From: Bicyclus anynana
Taxonomy: Eukaryota; Arthropoda; Insecta; Lepidoptera; Nymphalidae
DNA length: 64,000 nucleotides
Assembly (NCBI RefSeq): GCF_947172395.1
Contig: NC_069084.1
Span: 6,759,107-6,823,106 of the forward strand
Direction of reading: 5' to 3'
The notes beneath the pieces are model-generated. The model was given only the letters and a program-made list of their open reading frames with translations. It was not told where the DNA came from and searched no databases. The position numbers were made by a program, and so were the translations under genes. Shown here piece after piece: positions 24,471 to 36,050 of this stretch; the first letter of the stretch is position 1; each line of letters starts with the position of its first letter.

Positions 24471-24672
24471 GTATCGTACCGGAACGCTAAATCACTTGGC
24501 GGTACGTCTTAGTCAGAAGGATGGTAAGCCACGGCCGATGCCTACCACCAGACCAGACCTGAGTCAATTTAGAAATTTAAAGTTCTAAACTGACCCGAGA
24601 TGGGAATCGAACCCAGGACCTCTCTATTGAGAACTACAGTAATTTTAACTGCGCCAGAGAGGTCGTCAAACC
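24471..24672 (-). mobile_element. SINE family B, diverged
   Basis: GGGAATCGAACCCAGGACCTCTC and CTGCGCCAGAGAGGTC give the reverse head; body CGCTAAATCACTTGGCGGTACGTC. Confidence 0.7.
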
Positions 24673-24717
24673 TTAATTAAAGAAACTTGAGAGGTGTCAA
24701 GGGACACCCGGATGGAC

Positions 24718-24905
24718 GAAGTTCGCTATCGCTATCGCTATCACTATCGCTATCGTTATGGTTGTTGCTATCGCTACCGCTATCGCAATCGCTATCACTA
24801 TTGCAATCGCAATCGCAATCGCAATCACTATCCGCTATTGCAATCGCAATCACTATCCGCTATTGCAATCGCTATAGCAATCGCAAACGCTATCACTATA
24901 GCTAT
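24718..24905 (+). repeat. imperfect hexanucleotide repeat (GCTATC/GCAATC)
   Basis: About 185 bp of GCTATC, GCAATC and CACTATC hexamers. Produces spurious Ser/Leu- and Tyr/Arg-rich ORFs. Confidence 0.85.
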
Positions 24906-26996
24906 TATGGAGCTCACCTGCTGTCTTCAGGTCACGGCTTACAACTATAGCAAAAATATTACCCTCCTTCTTAAGCAGTCGGGTAAAAAGTGTCTGTTCA
25001 ACTTTAATCTCAATTTTTTCCGTCTGGCTCCCTTTCGCAACGCACGTTATGGAATATCTATATTATATAAAACGAAATATAACGAAAATATTCCATTTAA
25101 ATTTAATTTCAACATATCTTATTACTTTGTTACTCTTAAAGGAGCTTTAGCAACAAAACACCCATTAGCGCTTTGAGAAACAATATTCTGTAAACTGCAA
25201 ATTATTCCAGAAATTCATAACTTCTCTGAGAGTTGTTGTAAATTCAATTTAATTACAGCGCGCTTGAACTTTACTAGTTCGTTCTTGTTGTAAGAGTGCT
25301 TTTAGAATCCTTGCCTTATGTTTAATCCTTGCCTTACTAGCGCACGACTAAATCTTCGTATTCGCGGAATTCAGTTTCTATGGATAACTTTTAATACCTT
25401 GGCCTCATAAAAGTGCAAGTTATTTATTAGAACGGTTGATACCCGTTCTAGTAGGATCTAACCATTAGTGGCTGGATAAGTAGGCGAAAAGGTTGTACGG
25501 GGGTCGCGAGTCTTCGACCCAATTCGGAGTTCTACCCTCTATCACATTATCAACCCATAACACGGTGGATCTAATGGTAGATGGAATGCAAAGATACGTG
25601 TCTCTTATTCTATATCCATATGAAAATGAGTGCATATCTGAGCTTGTGTCATTAAAAAAAAATACGTTTAGTATGTTTCAAAGATTAGCTTGAGTCAGTT
25701 AAAAAATAAAAAATCTTGGAACCTCAATAATTTGTACTTATCTATTCTTATGTACGCACATATACTCGTAAATCGGTACACCAATATCTGCCGAAAATTC
25801 TACCTTTGAGGAGCAAAATTGTTTTACTCGATGACGGAAGCAAGTGAAATGTTTTAAAAGAAATTGTAGATTTCAAAGACAGTGGCCTAGTTAACTAAAG
25901 TACGAATTCAATGTAACTTCTGAAGACTAGGCCATGTTTTAAATTTTACTCTAAAGTACTTATTACTTAAATATGAAGCCAACAGGATTACCTCAGAATC
26001 TTCTCTCTTTAAGGTTAAACCACTCCAAAACTAAGGAATATCGGAAATAGTTGCCAGAGAATTAACGTTGTAAGTACCTACCTGGTATCGGATGAATTCT
26101 CATAGAACTAATTCCTTAAATGTAATCTGAATTGAGATACAATGTATTCATATTATATTATGTAAACTGTGTCGTTGATCTAGTGAGGAATCATATAGGC
26201 ACAGGGGAATCTTACCATTACAAAAAAAATTGTCTGAGAAACTTAAAAAAAAAAAATTAAACAAAAACCATTGCTTCTCAACTAACACTTCTATCATTCT
26301 CCAGGTATTCTTTAGATATTATTTTATTCTTTAGATGTTAATTTAAAATTTCCAAGATATTTCAGTTTACACAAAAAGTAACATCCGATGGTTCCTCGAT
26401 CTGGTGCGAGAAATATGCTAATGAAACCTAAAGTTGAAAGAAAAGTATTTTCTTAAAAGGTTCTCTCCCGGGGGCATTTAGTCGGTAATTAGAGGAAGAT
26501 TGTTTCTTCACGGACAATTAACAACAAATTACTGTTACGCCAAAAACGTTATGCTAATTAGTTAAACCTTTCTTACTGGAAAGCCCTGACCTCTATGCCG
26601 CAGATGGAAATATATTTACTACGAGATGTCCTTCGATTCACAGCTACGATTAATTTAGGATTTTGTTACAAATGGGTAATGACTAACCAGACATCAGTCA
26701 ATGTTAATCTTTGGTAACATGGGAACGCTACCCGTTAAAGATAATGTATCCTAAGTACGGCCAATCTGCGATCAGTCCTAGGACTATAAAAAAAAATATC
26801 GCGAGTGTCAATGTCGAGGAGGTCGATTTTACCTATTAGGGTGATTAAGGAGTCCCTTCTTGTATCTTTTAGCTAGCCCTAATTGTATCCTTTACTTTGC
26901 ATATTGGGGTGTAGTTCCTCAACTCTTAATTCCTTATTAATGCTATTATTTTGATACTTATAACTTATTGAATAAATAAATATGGGATATAATAAC
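24906..26996. other. no gene seen; spacer left of the UGT cluster
   Basis: About 2.1 kb, AT-rich, without recognisable repeat termini. It should hold the 3' flank of UGT copy 1. Confidence 0.5.
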
Positions 26997-27282
26997 TTAG
27001 TTTATTTTAATTTTAAATTTTAAGCTTCTAAGCTGCAACTTAAATAACAGAAATCGTATCGCAAGTACAATCACAACAAGTAGAATCACAAATGCAGCCA
27101 AAACTGTTATTATTAGATCCACAGCATAATATTCCGTCCAGTGCATATGCGCGGCGGCGGCACGTAGATGCGTCGCTCCGCCGTGCCGCAGCACGTACTC
27201 CGTCCACCACACGGCACGCTCCAGCGGCGTCTGAGGTTGATCACGCATTATGTTATGCAGTTTGACTACATTTTCACGGTAC
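26997..27282 (-). CDS. UGT copy 1, exon 4
   Basis: 286 bp from acceptor TTTCAG|GTACCG to TAA. First ~160 bp are GC-rich and nearly identical to the other four copies; the reading RAAAAHMHW matches copy 5, not copies 2-4. The remainder is AT-rich membrane span and tail. Confidence 0.9.
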
Positions 27283-29709
27283 CTGAAATACCGATAACAG
27301 TTTATATTTGCTTTGTATAATATTTATAGACGACACCCGATCTGTGGTTCCAGCTGAAAATCAGCGCTGCAAGCGTTAATTTAAAGGAGCATGTAGCATT
27401 ATGCTGAGCTAGGGCCGTTTTCTGGGTTAAGCCACACATCGCGGGGGATTGTCCTGGGTGTATTGGAGATATTGCGATGTGTGGCATCCAATGTTAAAAT
27501 AAACACTCTTTTTTATTTTCTTTCTTACCTATACCCAGATGGTCCACATATGTTAAGTGAGTGTTCTTGTAGTTAAACCGGCAACCCTGCTCTTCAGCAA
27601 TACTGCTACTATTATTTTATAAGGATTAAATTGTATACACCGCCACTTCAGGAAATATGTATAATGTTGTAGAGATCATATCCACTGGGCTATCACGGCT
27701 CTAATATCGATACGGCTTTAAATTTAAATTATCGACAGATATGTAAATACTAGTAGTGTGCAGGAATAATTTAATTATATTTAGACTGTTATAAAACCTG
27801 AGATTTAAAATGTATGTGTGTGTAAAAACTAATATGGTCTAAGCATATGCACATAACAAAATACATAAAAATTGTAATATTAAAGTACAAATTATAAGTT
27901 ATCCACAATAGTTTAGAAGAGATGTCTCAATCACCATTGGTAATTAAAAAAAACATCCTTACGTCTTATCACTGATAGCATTTTCAATAGCGTTCTTTAG
28001 TTTATCCTCAGTTATAGTTTCCAAGTCAACACGGATTCCAATATTAAGTTTTACATAATGTTCAGCATTAAAAAATTGATCTCCGAGAAACGGTATTACA
28101 ACTAACGGTACACCGGCCATCAGAGCTTCATCGGTAGACTGTAGCCCTCCTTGGGTTATGAATAACTTCACATTCGGATGCTCTAAGAACAAATAAAGTA
28201 TAAGCCTAGTATAATACAAAAATTTTAAATGTTATATTTCATTGTATAACAACTTCTCATATAAATATGGTAAATCAATGTATAATAAAAGTAATACTTA
28301 CTTAATATATCTGATTGGGGTAACCATTTTGAAACTCTGACATTATGTGGGCGATTTGGTATTTCTTCTTTATCCCATCGACATATTATATCGTAAGGCA
28401 GTTGTGAGAATACATTTGTGAATATTTTCAATGTTTCAGTTGGTAATAACGAAGGTCTAGCGTTTGTACCAAAACTCAAGTATATCACCCCATTTTGAGA
28501 CGAGTCCAGGTAAGTCTTGATATCCTATACAGAATGTCAAATTACGTTAATAGTGAAATAATAATAACCATCAACTCAACAACAAATTTGCAAATAAAAG
28601 TATAATATTAAAAATACAACTAAAGAAAGTTCAAATGTCTATTTTAATGATTACAATTTTTCATTAAAACAAATTATAAAACCAGGACGTAAAGAAAAGT
28701 TTGACATGTCTGTGTGCTTGTCTGTTGGCATCATAGCTTCAAAACTAATGATCCGATGAGCAAATCTAAAGGCGTCAGCATTTTTTTATTAGGATTATAG
28801 AAAGTAAGATTGTAGAATTGTCAGAGAATGATTATTCAAGCTTAACTAAATACTATAGAGATTAAAAAATATAGTTACTTGTACCTTTGGTAACTCCTGG
28901 TTAGGTTTTTGATGAATACCACCCAAATATATTATGTTAGGTGGAACGGGTCTATTAAAGTCCCAGATGGGATTAACGTTCAAAAATATAAGGTGTACAT
29001 TTTTTTTCAATTCACTAAGAGTAGGTGTGTTAGAACCAAATAATCCTCTTATTACTTTATTTTGTTCTTCTTCATATTCTTCTAATACTCTGTCAATACT
29101 GTAGTCACTATACACCGCTGAAATCTTTTCCCATAAGGACAAATCATAAACTCTGCTTCGCAATGACGAAGGATACACAAGATAATTCGTCGAGGCTCCG
29201 GTTCCATAAACTGATCCTAACAAATTTCCTAACGAACTGAACTCTATTATTGGAACATTGTATCGATGTCCAAAACTTAAGGCAGGTCTCACACAAGATT
29301 CAACAAATAGTAAATCAAAAGATTTGCTTTTGTCCTGCAGGAGTTTCTGGACATCCTCAGACATCACTTGTGCTTCAAAAGTCTTAATCATTACGTGTAA
29401 AAATGTTTTAACTTCCACAGATGTCAAACGATTTCGTGCTATTTCTGTTTCTAAAATATCATTCCAAGCTTTGTAAGACAAATCATGGAGATCTATTTCA
29501 GTTAGATTTTGGGGGGCTTTTCCCTTGGGATATGCGGGATCTGTTGTTATCACTACAACTTCATGTCCACGTTTTGCTAATTCGTGCATTAAAGGACGAA
29601 ACACAACTTGGTGACTAATAGATGCTGCTGGATACACTGCTAATATTCTTGCAGACTCCATCGCTTTAATCACATTAATAACACAATATATTTTTAGTAA
29701 GTAGTACAT
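26997..29709 (-). CDS. UGT33: UDP-glycosyltransferase, UGT33-like, cluster copy 1 (complete, 4 exons)
   Basis: Joined exons 29709-28885, 28524-28302, 28182-27963 and 27282-26997 give 517 aa with GT..AG at every intron (phases 0, 1, 2). Seen: hydrophobic signal peptide (about residues 1-19); catalytic His in the ISHQ motif near residue 33; partner Asp in FDLLF near 132; UGT signature FITQGGLQSTDEA followed by GDQ in exon 3; a long C-terminal membrane span; tail ending KIKIN (KxKxx). Known of the family: transfer of sugar from a UDP-sugar to small lipophilic acceptors inside the ER lumen; family assignment rests on overall sequence resemblance. Odd: exon 3 reads GDQFFNAEHY where the other copies have GDQWFNAEQY. 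It is the last gene of the array; to its left lies 27 kb of repeats. AATAAA overlaps the final codons (27001-27006). Confidence 0.9.
27001..27006 (-). promoter_or_regulatory. AATAAA overlapping the end of UGT copy 1 CDS
   Basis: A canonical poly(A) hexamer sits inside the last codons, just before TAA. If used, the 3' UTR is very short; a downstream non-canonical signal is the alternative. Confidence 0.35.
27328..27525 (+). repeat. LINE 3'-UTR-like repeat in intron 3 of UGT copy 1
   Basis: CTGAAAATCAGCGCT ... AGCATTATGCTGAGC ... CACACATCGCGG ... GATGTGTGGCA ... TTCTTTCTTAC. A diverged copy lies at 60355-60540 in intron 3 of UGT copy 5, same orientation. TTTC-rich end suggests a LINE tail. Confidence 0.6.
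27963..28182 (-). CDS. UGT copy 1, exon 3
   Basis: 220 bp; acceptor TTCTTAG|AGCAT, donor AAGAC|GTAAGG. Carries the UGT signature with GDQ. With the leading A from exon 2 the first codon becomes Lys (DILK-HPNV). Confidence 0.9.
28302..28524 (-). CDS. UGT copy 1, exon 2
   Basis: 223 bp between acceptor TATAG|GATATC and donor ATTAA|GTAAGT. Encodes the linker and first donor-site strand (YLSFGTNARPS, then SKWLPQSDIL). Confidence 0.9.
28885..29709 (-). CDS. UGT copy 1, exon 1
   Basis: 825 bp from ATG to donor CCAAAG|GTACAA. Encodes signal peptide and acceptor-binding half; ends at LPK in phase 0. The ATG is followed by a hydrophobic leader matching those of copies 2-4. Confidence 0.9.
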
Positions 29710-29776
29710 TGTTTGATTAGTAATATCTGAGACGGAGAATCAAGTACACGGACGTTGAATGAATGGTCGCAATTAT

Positions 29777-29786
29777 TTTATAAAAT
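29777..29786 (-). promoter_or_regulatory. candidate TATA box of UGT copy 1
   Basis: TTTTATAAAA lies 68 bp upstream of the ATG, and a CATTCATTCA stretch that could serve as initiator follows about 15-25 bp downstream. Position and motif only; no transcript evidence. Confidence 0.35.
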
Positions 29787-30011
29787 ATAAAAAAAAAACA
29801 TGATAGGGCAATGTCATGTTATCTTTACAACGGTATTACAAAAGAGTAAACACCAGTCTGCATGTTTATCAATATTTGGAATAAAGCGAAAGAAAAAGAA
29901 GAGCATAAATACAAACCCTAACGTTTATTTATAATTTAAACTTAAAATTATATTAACTTAAAATTTTACAAATTTTATACACATGAATTTTTTTAATGGA
30001 ATTTAATGTGA

Positions 30012-30270
30012 ATTTTATAATTTACAATTTATGATGAAATGGTACAAATTCAACCACATCTCGAAATAATGCTTCAACCGCCCACTTAGAAAGTTGTCCA
30101 TGTCTCTAATGCGATCCAAAATGGGAAATAGCTCATGAATAGAAAGCATTTTGTCTTAGACGAGCTGATGAAGCCTTGGCTGCAACAGAGATATCAGCTT
30201 GTTACTTTGCAATAAAACCTGAAGTCCATCGGCAGAGATTTTCAAATGCTGTTTTGATGTGTAATCATTA
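30012..30270 (-). pseudogene. unidentified coding-like remnant between UGT copies 1 and 2
   Basis: Minus strand, about 260 bp. One frame reads KISADGLQVLLQSNKLISLL, a stop, then LSIHELFPILDRIRDMDNFL. Another frame reads ADISVAAKASSARLRQNAF and ends GQLSKWAVEALFRDVVEFV before a stop. Two protein-like frames suggest a decayed, frameshifted gene or retrocopy, but chance cannot be excluded. I do not recognise the family. AT content drops relative to the flanks. Confidence 0.3.
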
Positions 30271-30651
30271 TTCAATGTAGGTTCTTAATAAAAAATATAT
30301 ATACCTATTATTTTATTAAGTTATCACTGACTGCTAATTTAATAATTATTAATTAATATCTAAAATCTCTCTTTAACAAAAACTACAATAGTTAAAATAA
30401 ACCTTCGAATTACCATTTGTATATGAATTCGATTTGTACTTTCCGATTTTAAATATTTACATTCAAAATGTTTTAAACGAATAAAGTTGGAGTGTTTTGC
30501 AAGTTAAAATTTTAGCTAACCTTCAAATATTGCAGAGTCATAATGATTTATCTTGTTGTATATGTTACGAGTATTATGTCACGCTTTAGTATAGTTTTAA
30601 AAACTTTGTTTACAGTTATTGCCATGTTATGATGATAACACATGATGTCAA

Positions 30652-30850
30652 CTGCCTCGTTGGTTCAGGTGATAGCCTATGTGGTTTCGAATCACGAGGT
30701 CCTGGATTCGAATTGCGATACTCAAGACGTTTAAATCATAGAGATTTAGGATTTTCAGACAGTTCTTTCAGAAACGGCTTTAATTAACACAGCACTAACC
30801 TGGTACCGCCTTCAAATCGCACTGAGCAAACTGAGAAGGTAGCTCATACG
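30652..30850 (+). mobile_element. SINE (family C) between UGT copies 1 and 2
   Basis: CTGCCTCGTTGGTTCAGGTG head and CACGAGGTCCTGGATTCGAATTG B-box region. Confidence 0.65.
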
Positions 30851-31385
30851 ATTTTATTATTCGCTTTTTAGTTTAGTAAAAACATTTTTATAATTTTTAA
30901 GTCGGTTGTATTTTTTTTTTATTTAATATTTGTTGTTTTAGCAGCAACAGAAATACATCATCTGTGAAAATTGTAACTAGCATGGTTCATAAGATACAGC
31001 GTAGCGACAGACTGATGGATGGGCAACAGTCTTAGCAATAATGAATGGGAACTTTGGGTGCTGAACTCTAAAAATGGTCAATATACAGCCAACAAAAATA
31101 TCACTACATACAAGTATATAGTAAATATATTCCGTCGTGCGTATAAGTACTCGTAGATACATTTTTAATCTAAATACCAGCTATTTCTGAGAAATATTGG
31201 TAATGTACATTATTTATTATTGCTCCTAATATAAATAATATCTTATATCTTATTAAAAAAATTTCATTTGTATATTTATATTTCATTTATGAAGCAATAA
31301 GTCATATTGTTAATTTATATCCTAATCCTGAAAGGTCATAATATGCTAACTGTAATAATTAAAGATAATTATATTAAGTATTAAT

Positions 31386-31659
31386 TTATTTCATCTTAAT
31401 TTTGAAATCCTTCAATTGCATTGCTAATCGGGTGATGGTAAATATAATGACTATTAAAATAGCCAGTACTCCGAACACTAGAAGCATTACAACATCCATA
31501 GCGTAATATTTCGTCCAGTGCATATGCGCGCCCGCGGCACGTAGATGCGTCGCTCCGCCGTGCCGCAGCACGTACTCCGTCCACCACACGGCACGCTCCA
31601 GTGGCGTCTGAGGCTGATCGCGCATTAAGCTATGCAGTTTGACTACGTTTTCACGGTAC
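31386..31659 (-). CDS. UGT copy 2, exon 4
   Basis: 274 bp; acceptor ATTACAG|GTACCG. Shortest of the five exon 4s, mainly through a shorter tail. AATAAA (31385-31390) overlaps the stop codon. Confidence 0.9.
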
Positions 31660-34114
31660 CTGTAATAGAGATAGTTTCGCTTTTGATATCTGTTTAAAGT
31701 AGTAGTTGATGAAACTTACATACAAGTGGAAAAATCATGTATAACAGCGTACAATAAATTTTTATATTTTAGGTAGGTATACCTTCGAAATCTAGAAAGC
31801 ATAGCATAGTTTGAGGTTTTAAGCGAAATATGTCTGTATTTACACCAGTAAACATTCCTATAAGTAAAGTTGCTACTATTTTTACATAGGTTTAAGTTTA
31901 GTTGCCACTCCAACATTTCATAATAATGCTAATACATTTCATAGGTAACTAAGCTAGGAAATAAAATCTGGATCAGTTTTGTCATTAACCATGCAGTAAA
32001 TCTAGATTTATCCACTACTTGATAGTGTTTTGTCAAGTAAATCATTAATATTTACGTTATATGGTTTTCAGTGTTAAGACTAAATTGCATTGCAATATTA
32101 GTGACAAAAAAATAAATTATTCAAGCATTTACTTTTTTAGGTTGTCATCAACATATGTTCTGTGAGTATAACATTACAATTCTGTAAATATAAACTTACG
32201 TTTTATCTTGAATAGTTTTTTCAATGGCATTCTTCAGGTTTTTTTCAGTAATAGTTTCCAAATCAAGATGTATTCCAATATTTAGTTTTTCATATTGCTC
32301 AGCATTAAACCACTGATCTCCGAGAAATGGTATCGCAACTAACGGCACACCAGCATTAAGAGCTTCGTCAGTAGACTGTAGCCCTCCTTGGGTTATGAAT
32401 AACTTCACATTTGGGTGTTCTAATAACAAATAAAGGATACTTTACGAGGCTTGTACAATGTGAATGTTTTTAAAATTTTGTAAAAAATGTAATAAAAACG
32501 GCTCATTTTAAAGGTAAAATTCAACGATTAATAAGCTTAAAGGTCGTAGCTCATAAGAACCACCCGGGACCCGACCCGCACCGCCTTGCCTCGAGTGTTA
32601 GTATTCTTTGTACGGATTTGCGTGGGCATGCGCTCACTACATCAACTCCGCACCATCACCGGATCGCCTCGCTCGTGAGGTGTCCTCGCGGCGAGTACGA
32701 GTGGTCGATGATAGCCCGTTGACACACGTGCATACCTAGGGGCAAACGCTGGCAAACTACTCTACTACTACTCTCAGACTACTCAGAAATTCGTTGACCA
32801 CGCGAGGTTCACTGGTGACAACGCGTCGTCCAGCCGTGGTCCACCTGTCGACTACAAGTAGACGCCTAGCGACGAGGCGGTGTGGATCGGGTCCCGGGTG
32901 ACTCTAATGAGCTACGATCTTTATACTTACTTAATAAATCTGATTGTGGTAACCATTTTGAAACTCTGACATTTTCTGGACGATTTGGTAGTTCTTCTTT
33001 ATCCCACTTACATAATATATCATAAGGCAGTTCAGAGAACACATTTGTGAATACTTTCAATGTTTCAACTGGTAACAATGAAGGTCTTGCGTTTGTACCA
33101 AAACTCATGTATATCACCCCATTTTGAGAAGAATCTAGATAACTTTTGATATCCTAAAAAAGTCCTTTATTTTTAAAACAAATAGTTATCAATGCATAAT
33201 TCAAAACAGATACTTGAACAATAAATAGCTAAGTTAAGTTAAGCTAATGAATAGCCAAAAACTATCTATTCAAATTATTAAAATTTTACCTTTGGCAAGT
33301 CCTTATGCAGGTTCTGATGAATACCACCCAAGTATATTATGTTTGGTGGAACGGGTCTATTAAAATCCCAAATAGGATTAACATTCAAAAACATCAGATG
33401 TACATTTTTTTTCAACTCACTTAAATCAGGTACGTTAGGTCCAAATAAGCCTCTTACTACCTTATTCTCTTCTTCTTTATGTTCTTCTATAACTTTATCA
33501 ATTTTATAGTCATTATACACTGCTGAAATCTTTTCCCACAATGATAAATTATAGACTCTGGTTCGCAATGGTGAAGGATACACAAGATAATTCGTTGGTA
33601 CTCCAGTTCCATAAATTGATCCAAATATACTTCCTAACGAACTGAATTCTATAATGGGTACATTGTATCGATAGCCAAAACTTAAAGCAGGTCTAACACA
33701 AGATTCAGTAAACAGTAAATCAAAAGATTTGCTTTTGTCTTTAAGAAGTTTTTGGACATCCTCGGATTTCATTTGTGCTTCAAAAGCCTTTGTCATCAAG
33801 CCCAAAAACATTCTCATTTCCACCGAAGTTATACGATTTTGACCCATTCCAGTTTCTAAAAGATCATTCCATATTTTGTAAGACAAATCATGAATATCTA
33901 TCTCAGTTAGATTTTGGGGCGATTGTCCTTTAGGATACGCTGGATCTGGTGTTATCACTACAACTTCGTGTCCACGCTTTGCTAATTCGTGCATTAAGGG
34001 ACGAAACACTACTTGGTGACTAATAGATGCTACTGGAAATACTGCTAATATTTTTGCAGGCTCGATTTTACCAATCAAAGAAATTATACAAAATAATTTA
34101 AATAACTTATACAT
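31386..34114 (-). CDS. UGT33: UDP-glycosyltransferase, UGT33-like, cluster copy 2 (complete, 4 exons)
   Basis: Joined exons 34114-33290, 33153-32931, 32419-32200 and 31659-31386 give 513 aa. Signal peptide about 1-19; catalytic His33 (ISHQ) and Asp132 (SFDLLF); WLPQ at 343-345 region; FITQGG from 357; FLGDQ at 381-385; membrane span about 475-500; tail ends KIKMK. It is the most compact copy: introns are 136, 511 and 540 bp. Intron 2 is mostly a GC-rich MITE that starts seven bases after the exon 2 donor. Sequence, intron 3 and the block upstream of the ATG are closest to copy 3, so these two look like sister duplicates. The ER-lumenal conjugation role is inferred from the family; the acceptor is unknown. 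Confidence 0.9.
32200..32419 (-). CDS. UGT copy 2, exon 3
   Basis: 220 bp; acceptor TTATTAG|AACAC, donor AAAAC|GTAAGT. Full signature with GDQWFNAEQY. Confidence 0.9.
32540..32921. mobile_element. GC-rich MITE with TA duplication in intron 2 of UGT copy 2
   Basis: 382 bp; inverted ends of about 45 bp (AAGGTCGTAGCTCATAAG... / reverse AAGATCGTAGCTCATTAG...) sharing CACCCGGGACCCGA; flanked by TA at 32538 and 32922. Tc1/mariner-like target choice. Its right end is 9 bp from the exon 2 donor. Confidence 0.75.
32931..33153 (-). CDS. UGT copy 2, exon 2
   Basis: 223 bp; acceptor TTTAG|GATATC, donor ATTAA|GTAAGT. The open frame runs past the donor into the adjacent MITE (to 32866), but that extension is intronic. 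Confidence 0.9.
33290..34114 (-). CDS. UGT copy 2, exon 1
   Basis: 825 bp, ATG to donor CCAAAG|GTAAAA. Differs from copy 3 by scattered substitutions; both keep LLETGMGQNRITSVEM, a stretch that varies most against copies 1 and 4. Confidence 0.9.
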
Positions 34115-34157
34115 TGCTGTTTGATAATATCTAACACGACGTATGAAATCAATGTAA

Positions 34158-34166
34158 GCTTATAAA
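34158..34166 (-). promoter_or_regulatory. candidate TATA box of UGT copy 2
   Basis: TTTATAAGC lies 44 bp upstream of the ATG, implying a 5' UTR of only about 15-20 bases. The matching position in copy 3 reads TTAAACTT, so the box is not conserved between sisters. Confidence 0.3.
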
Positions 34167-35174
34167 TGATTATATTTACTGTAAATAGTATGTTATTATA
34201 TAGATAATATAACAGACTGATACACTCATAAACATCATGTCAATTATAAGAATACTGTAACAAAAATGTAGAAATCGAGTGTCTGTACATTGAAATCAAA
34301 CATGATTTGGAATAAATTAAAAAAAACACTGTAGATTAAGATAACCAACTTTAGTGTTTTCTTCATTACTTCTACGCTAATTTCTACAATTACTAAAGGG
34401 GTTTATATCCGATAAACATGAAAAAAAATTGGTTTGTCTGAAGTTACATTTTATGTTTAAGTATTAGCGGCTTATTTTTGCTGTTTAATCTGAATTTTTC
34501 TTAAGAAAAAAGTTATCGTGAAAAATGCGGAGAACAGATGTCCACCATTGTACAGGTATATACTAATAGCTGATGTTCTAATTTTAGTCCATTGAAATGT
34601 TACATGATCTTTGCATTTTTTTGAGGACGCAATTTTATTTTTGGCGCATGTGTGAGGGTCAATAGAAGCTTTACCTCAAGTTTGTCGGGTCGTCACCATT
34701 GTCCCTTGGCCGCCATCTTGAAAAAAGGAGTGAAAACACTTTTTTGCGATATCTCTGATACTATGCATCTTACAAAAAATTTGTAATCATAATTTGAAGC
34801 AAATTATTTTGCCCACAAATATGCTTATATAACTTTTTGCCCATAATTAAAAAATAGAGTGTGTGAAAACTGTAAACAGTATGCGGTCCTCAAATTATGC
34901 ACACCCAATACCTAACGCCTAATCTTGTTGATATGTGCAAACTATCACATTTAGGCTTTCATACTTTATAAGTCTCAGCCAGTGCTAGGAGTATCTGTTC
35001 GTTTGTTAGCGAGCTATAGGTATGATGAAATAGTCATAAACTTTTTAGAGCAACATTATTAGCTCATTTTAGAGCATAGCATTATTTTTGTGGCTGCTTT
35101 AAAAATAAATAATATAAAAATACCTTGTGTAGTACTCTCTATACACTACTCGTATAACTTTCACAAACACAGAA
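34167..35174. other. spacer upstream of UGT copy 2
   Basis: 34205-34315 is shared with 46535-46625 upstream of UGT copy 3 (GATATAACAGA, TGATACACTCATA, ATCGAGTGTCTGTACATTGAAAT). The rest is AT-rich with a GGCCGCCATCTTGAAAAAAGG motif at 34708 also found in dispersed repeats. Confidence 0.5.
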
Positions 35175-35903
35175 AACGTACACTTCCCTCCGCTCAAAGC
35201 TAACGCTTTATAAAACTACGATCCGTCCGATCTTAACCTACGCTAGTGTAGTCTTTGCCCACCGTCCAAAAGCGACCCTTAGGCCGCTTCAAACCCTACA
35301 GAATCATTTTCTGCGTCAAATCACGGGCGCGCCGTGGTTTTTACGCAATAATGACCTCCATAGAGATCTAGAATTACCGACAATAGCTAAGTACATGAAA
35401 CAGCTCTCTCAAAACTATTTTGACAGAGCTGCCATCCATCCCAACCAACTAGTGGTTGAGGCCTGCAATTACACTCCCAACCTAAACGCTAACTGCAAGC
35501 AGAGGCGTCCCAAGAACGTCCTTTACGATCCAGACGATGACATAACAACCGACAATGCTTCCCAGGTAACACAATCACAAGCTACACAGCGTCTTCGCCG
35601 GCGAAGACGAGGTCCCCGATATCTAACGTCACCCGGACGTGGGTTTTCTAACTCACGATCTTGGGGGCGTCCGGACTGATTCACTCAGGTCACGGTTACC
35701 TCCTCCAGAATGGCCTTCTAAGCCGAGGTCCGAGTCTCATAGGAGACGCCCTTAGAGAGCCGTTCCGTCCTCTATCTTTCTTTCAGCCTTCGGGTCACAT
35801 CAGGCGATGCTTCTGCGCTCGCCCAACCCCCCCGGTGACGCCGTAGTGGTTCCGCAGGGAGCTATCGGCACCTACTCAGACAGAAAAAAAAAAAAAAAAA
35901 AAG
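35175..35903 (+). mobile_element. Jockey-type LINE, 3' fragment with poly(A)
   Basis: The last part of an RT ORF is readable (YKTTIRPILTYASVVFAH, then PLQTLQNHFLRQITGAP), open to TGA at about 35679, with an Arg-rich C-terminus (RRRRRGPRYLTSPGRGFSNS) followed by a 3' UTR and about 18 A's (35884-35902). This layout is that of Jockey-clade elements. 5' truncated; sits between UGT copies 2 and 3, antisense to them. Confidence 0.8.
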
Positions 35904-36050
35904 AAAACGTACACAATGCGATGCAATATTCATTAATGTAAGCATTGTATTGTATCTCAGTTGTTTATATAAATATCAGATGTCTGTCAATGTCAATGCG
36001 CTTATGCACTATACTATCTTATTCTATCATTCTATATTTATGTATTTGTT

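Noticed and set aside
24687..25176. Ser/Leu-rich and Tyr/Arg-rich ORFs
   Set aside because: Product of the GCTATC hexamer repeat.
31396..31587. Alternative frame ORF (MVDGVRAAARRSD) in exon 4, repeated in other copies
   Set aside because: Shadow of the GC-rich exon 4 in another frame; recurs only because exon 4 is conserved.
32866..32930. Extension of UGT copy 2 exon 2 by 20 codons
   Set aside because: The extension lies beyond a consensus GTAAGT donor and is MITE sequence; the paralogs all end the exon at the donor.
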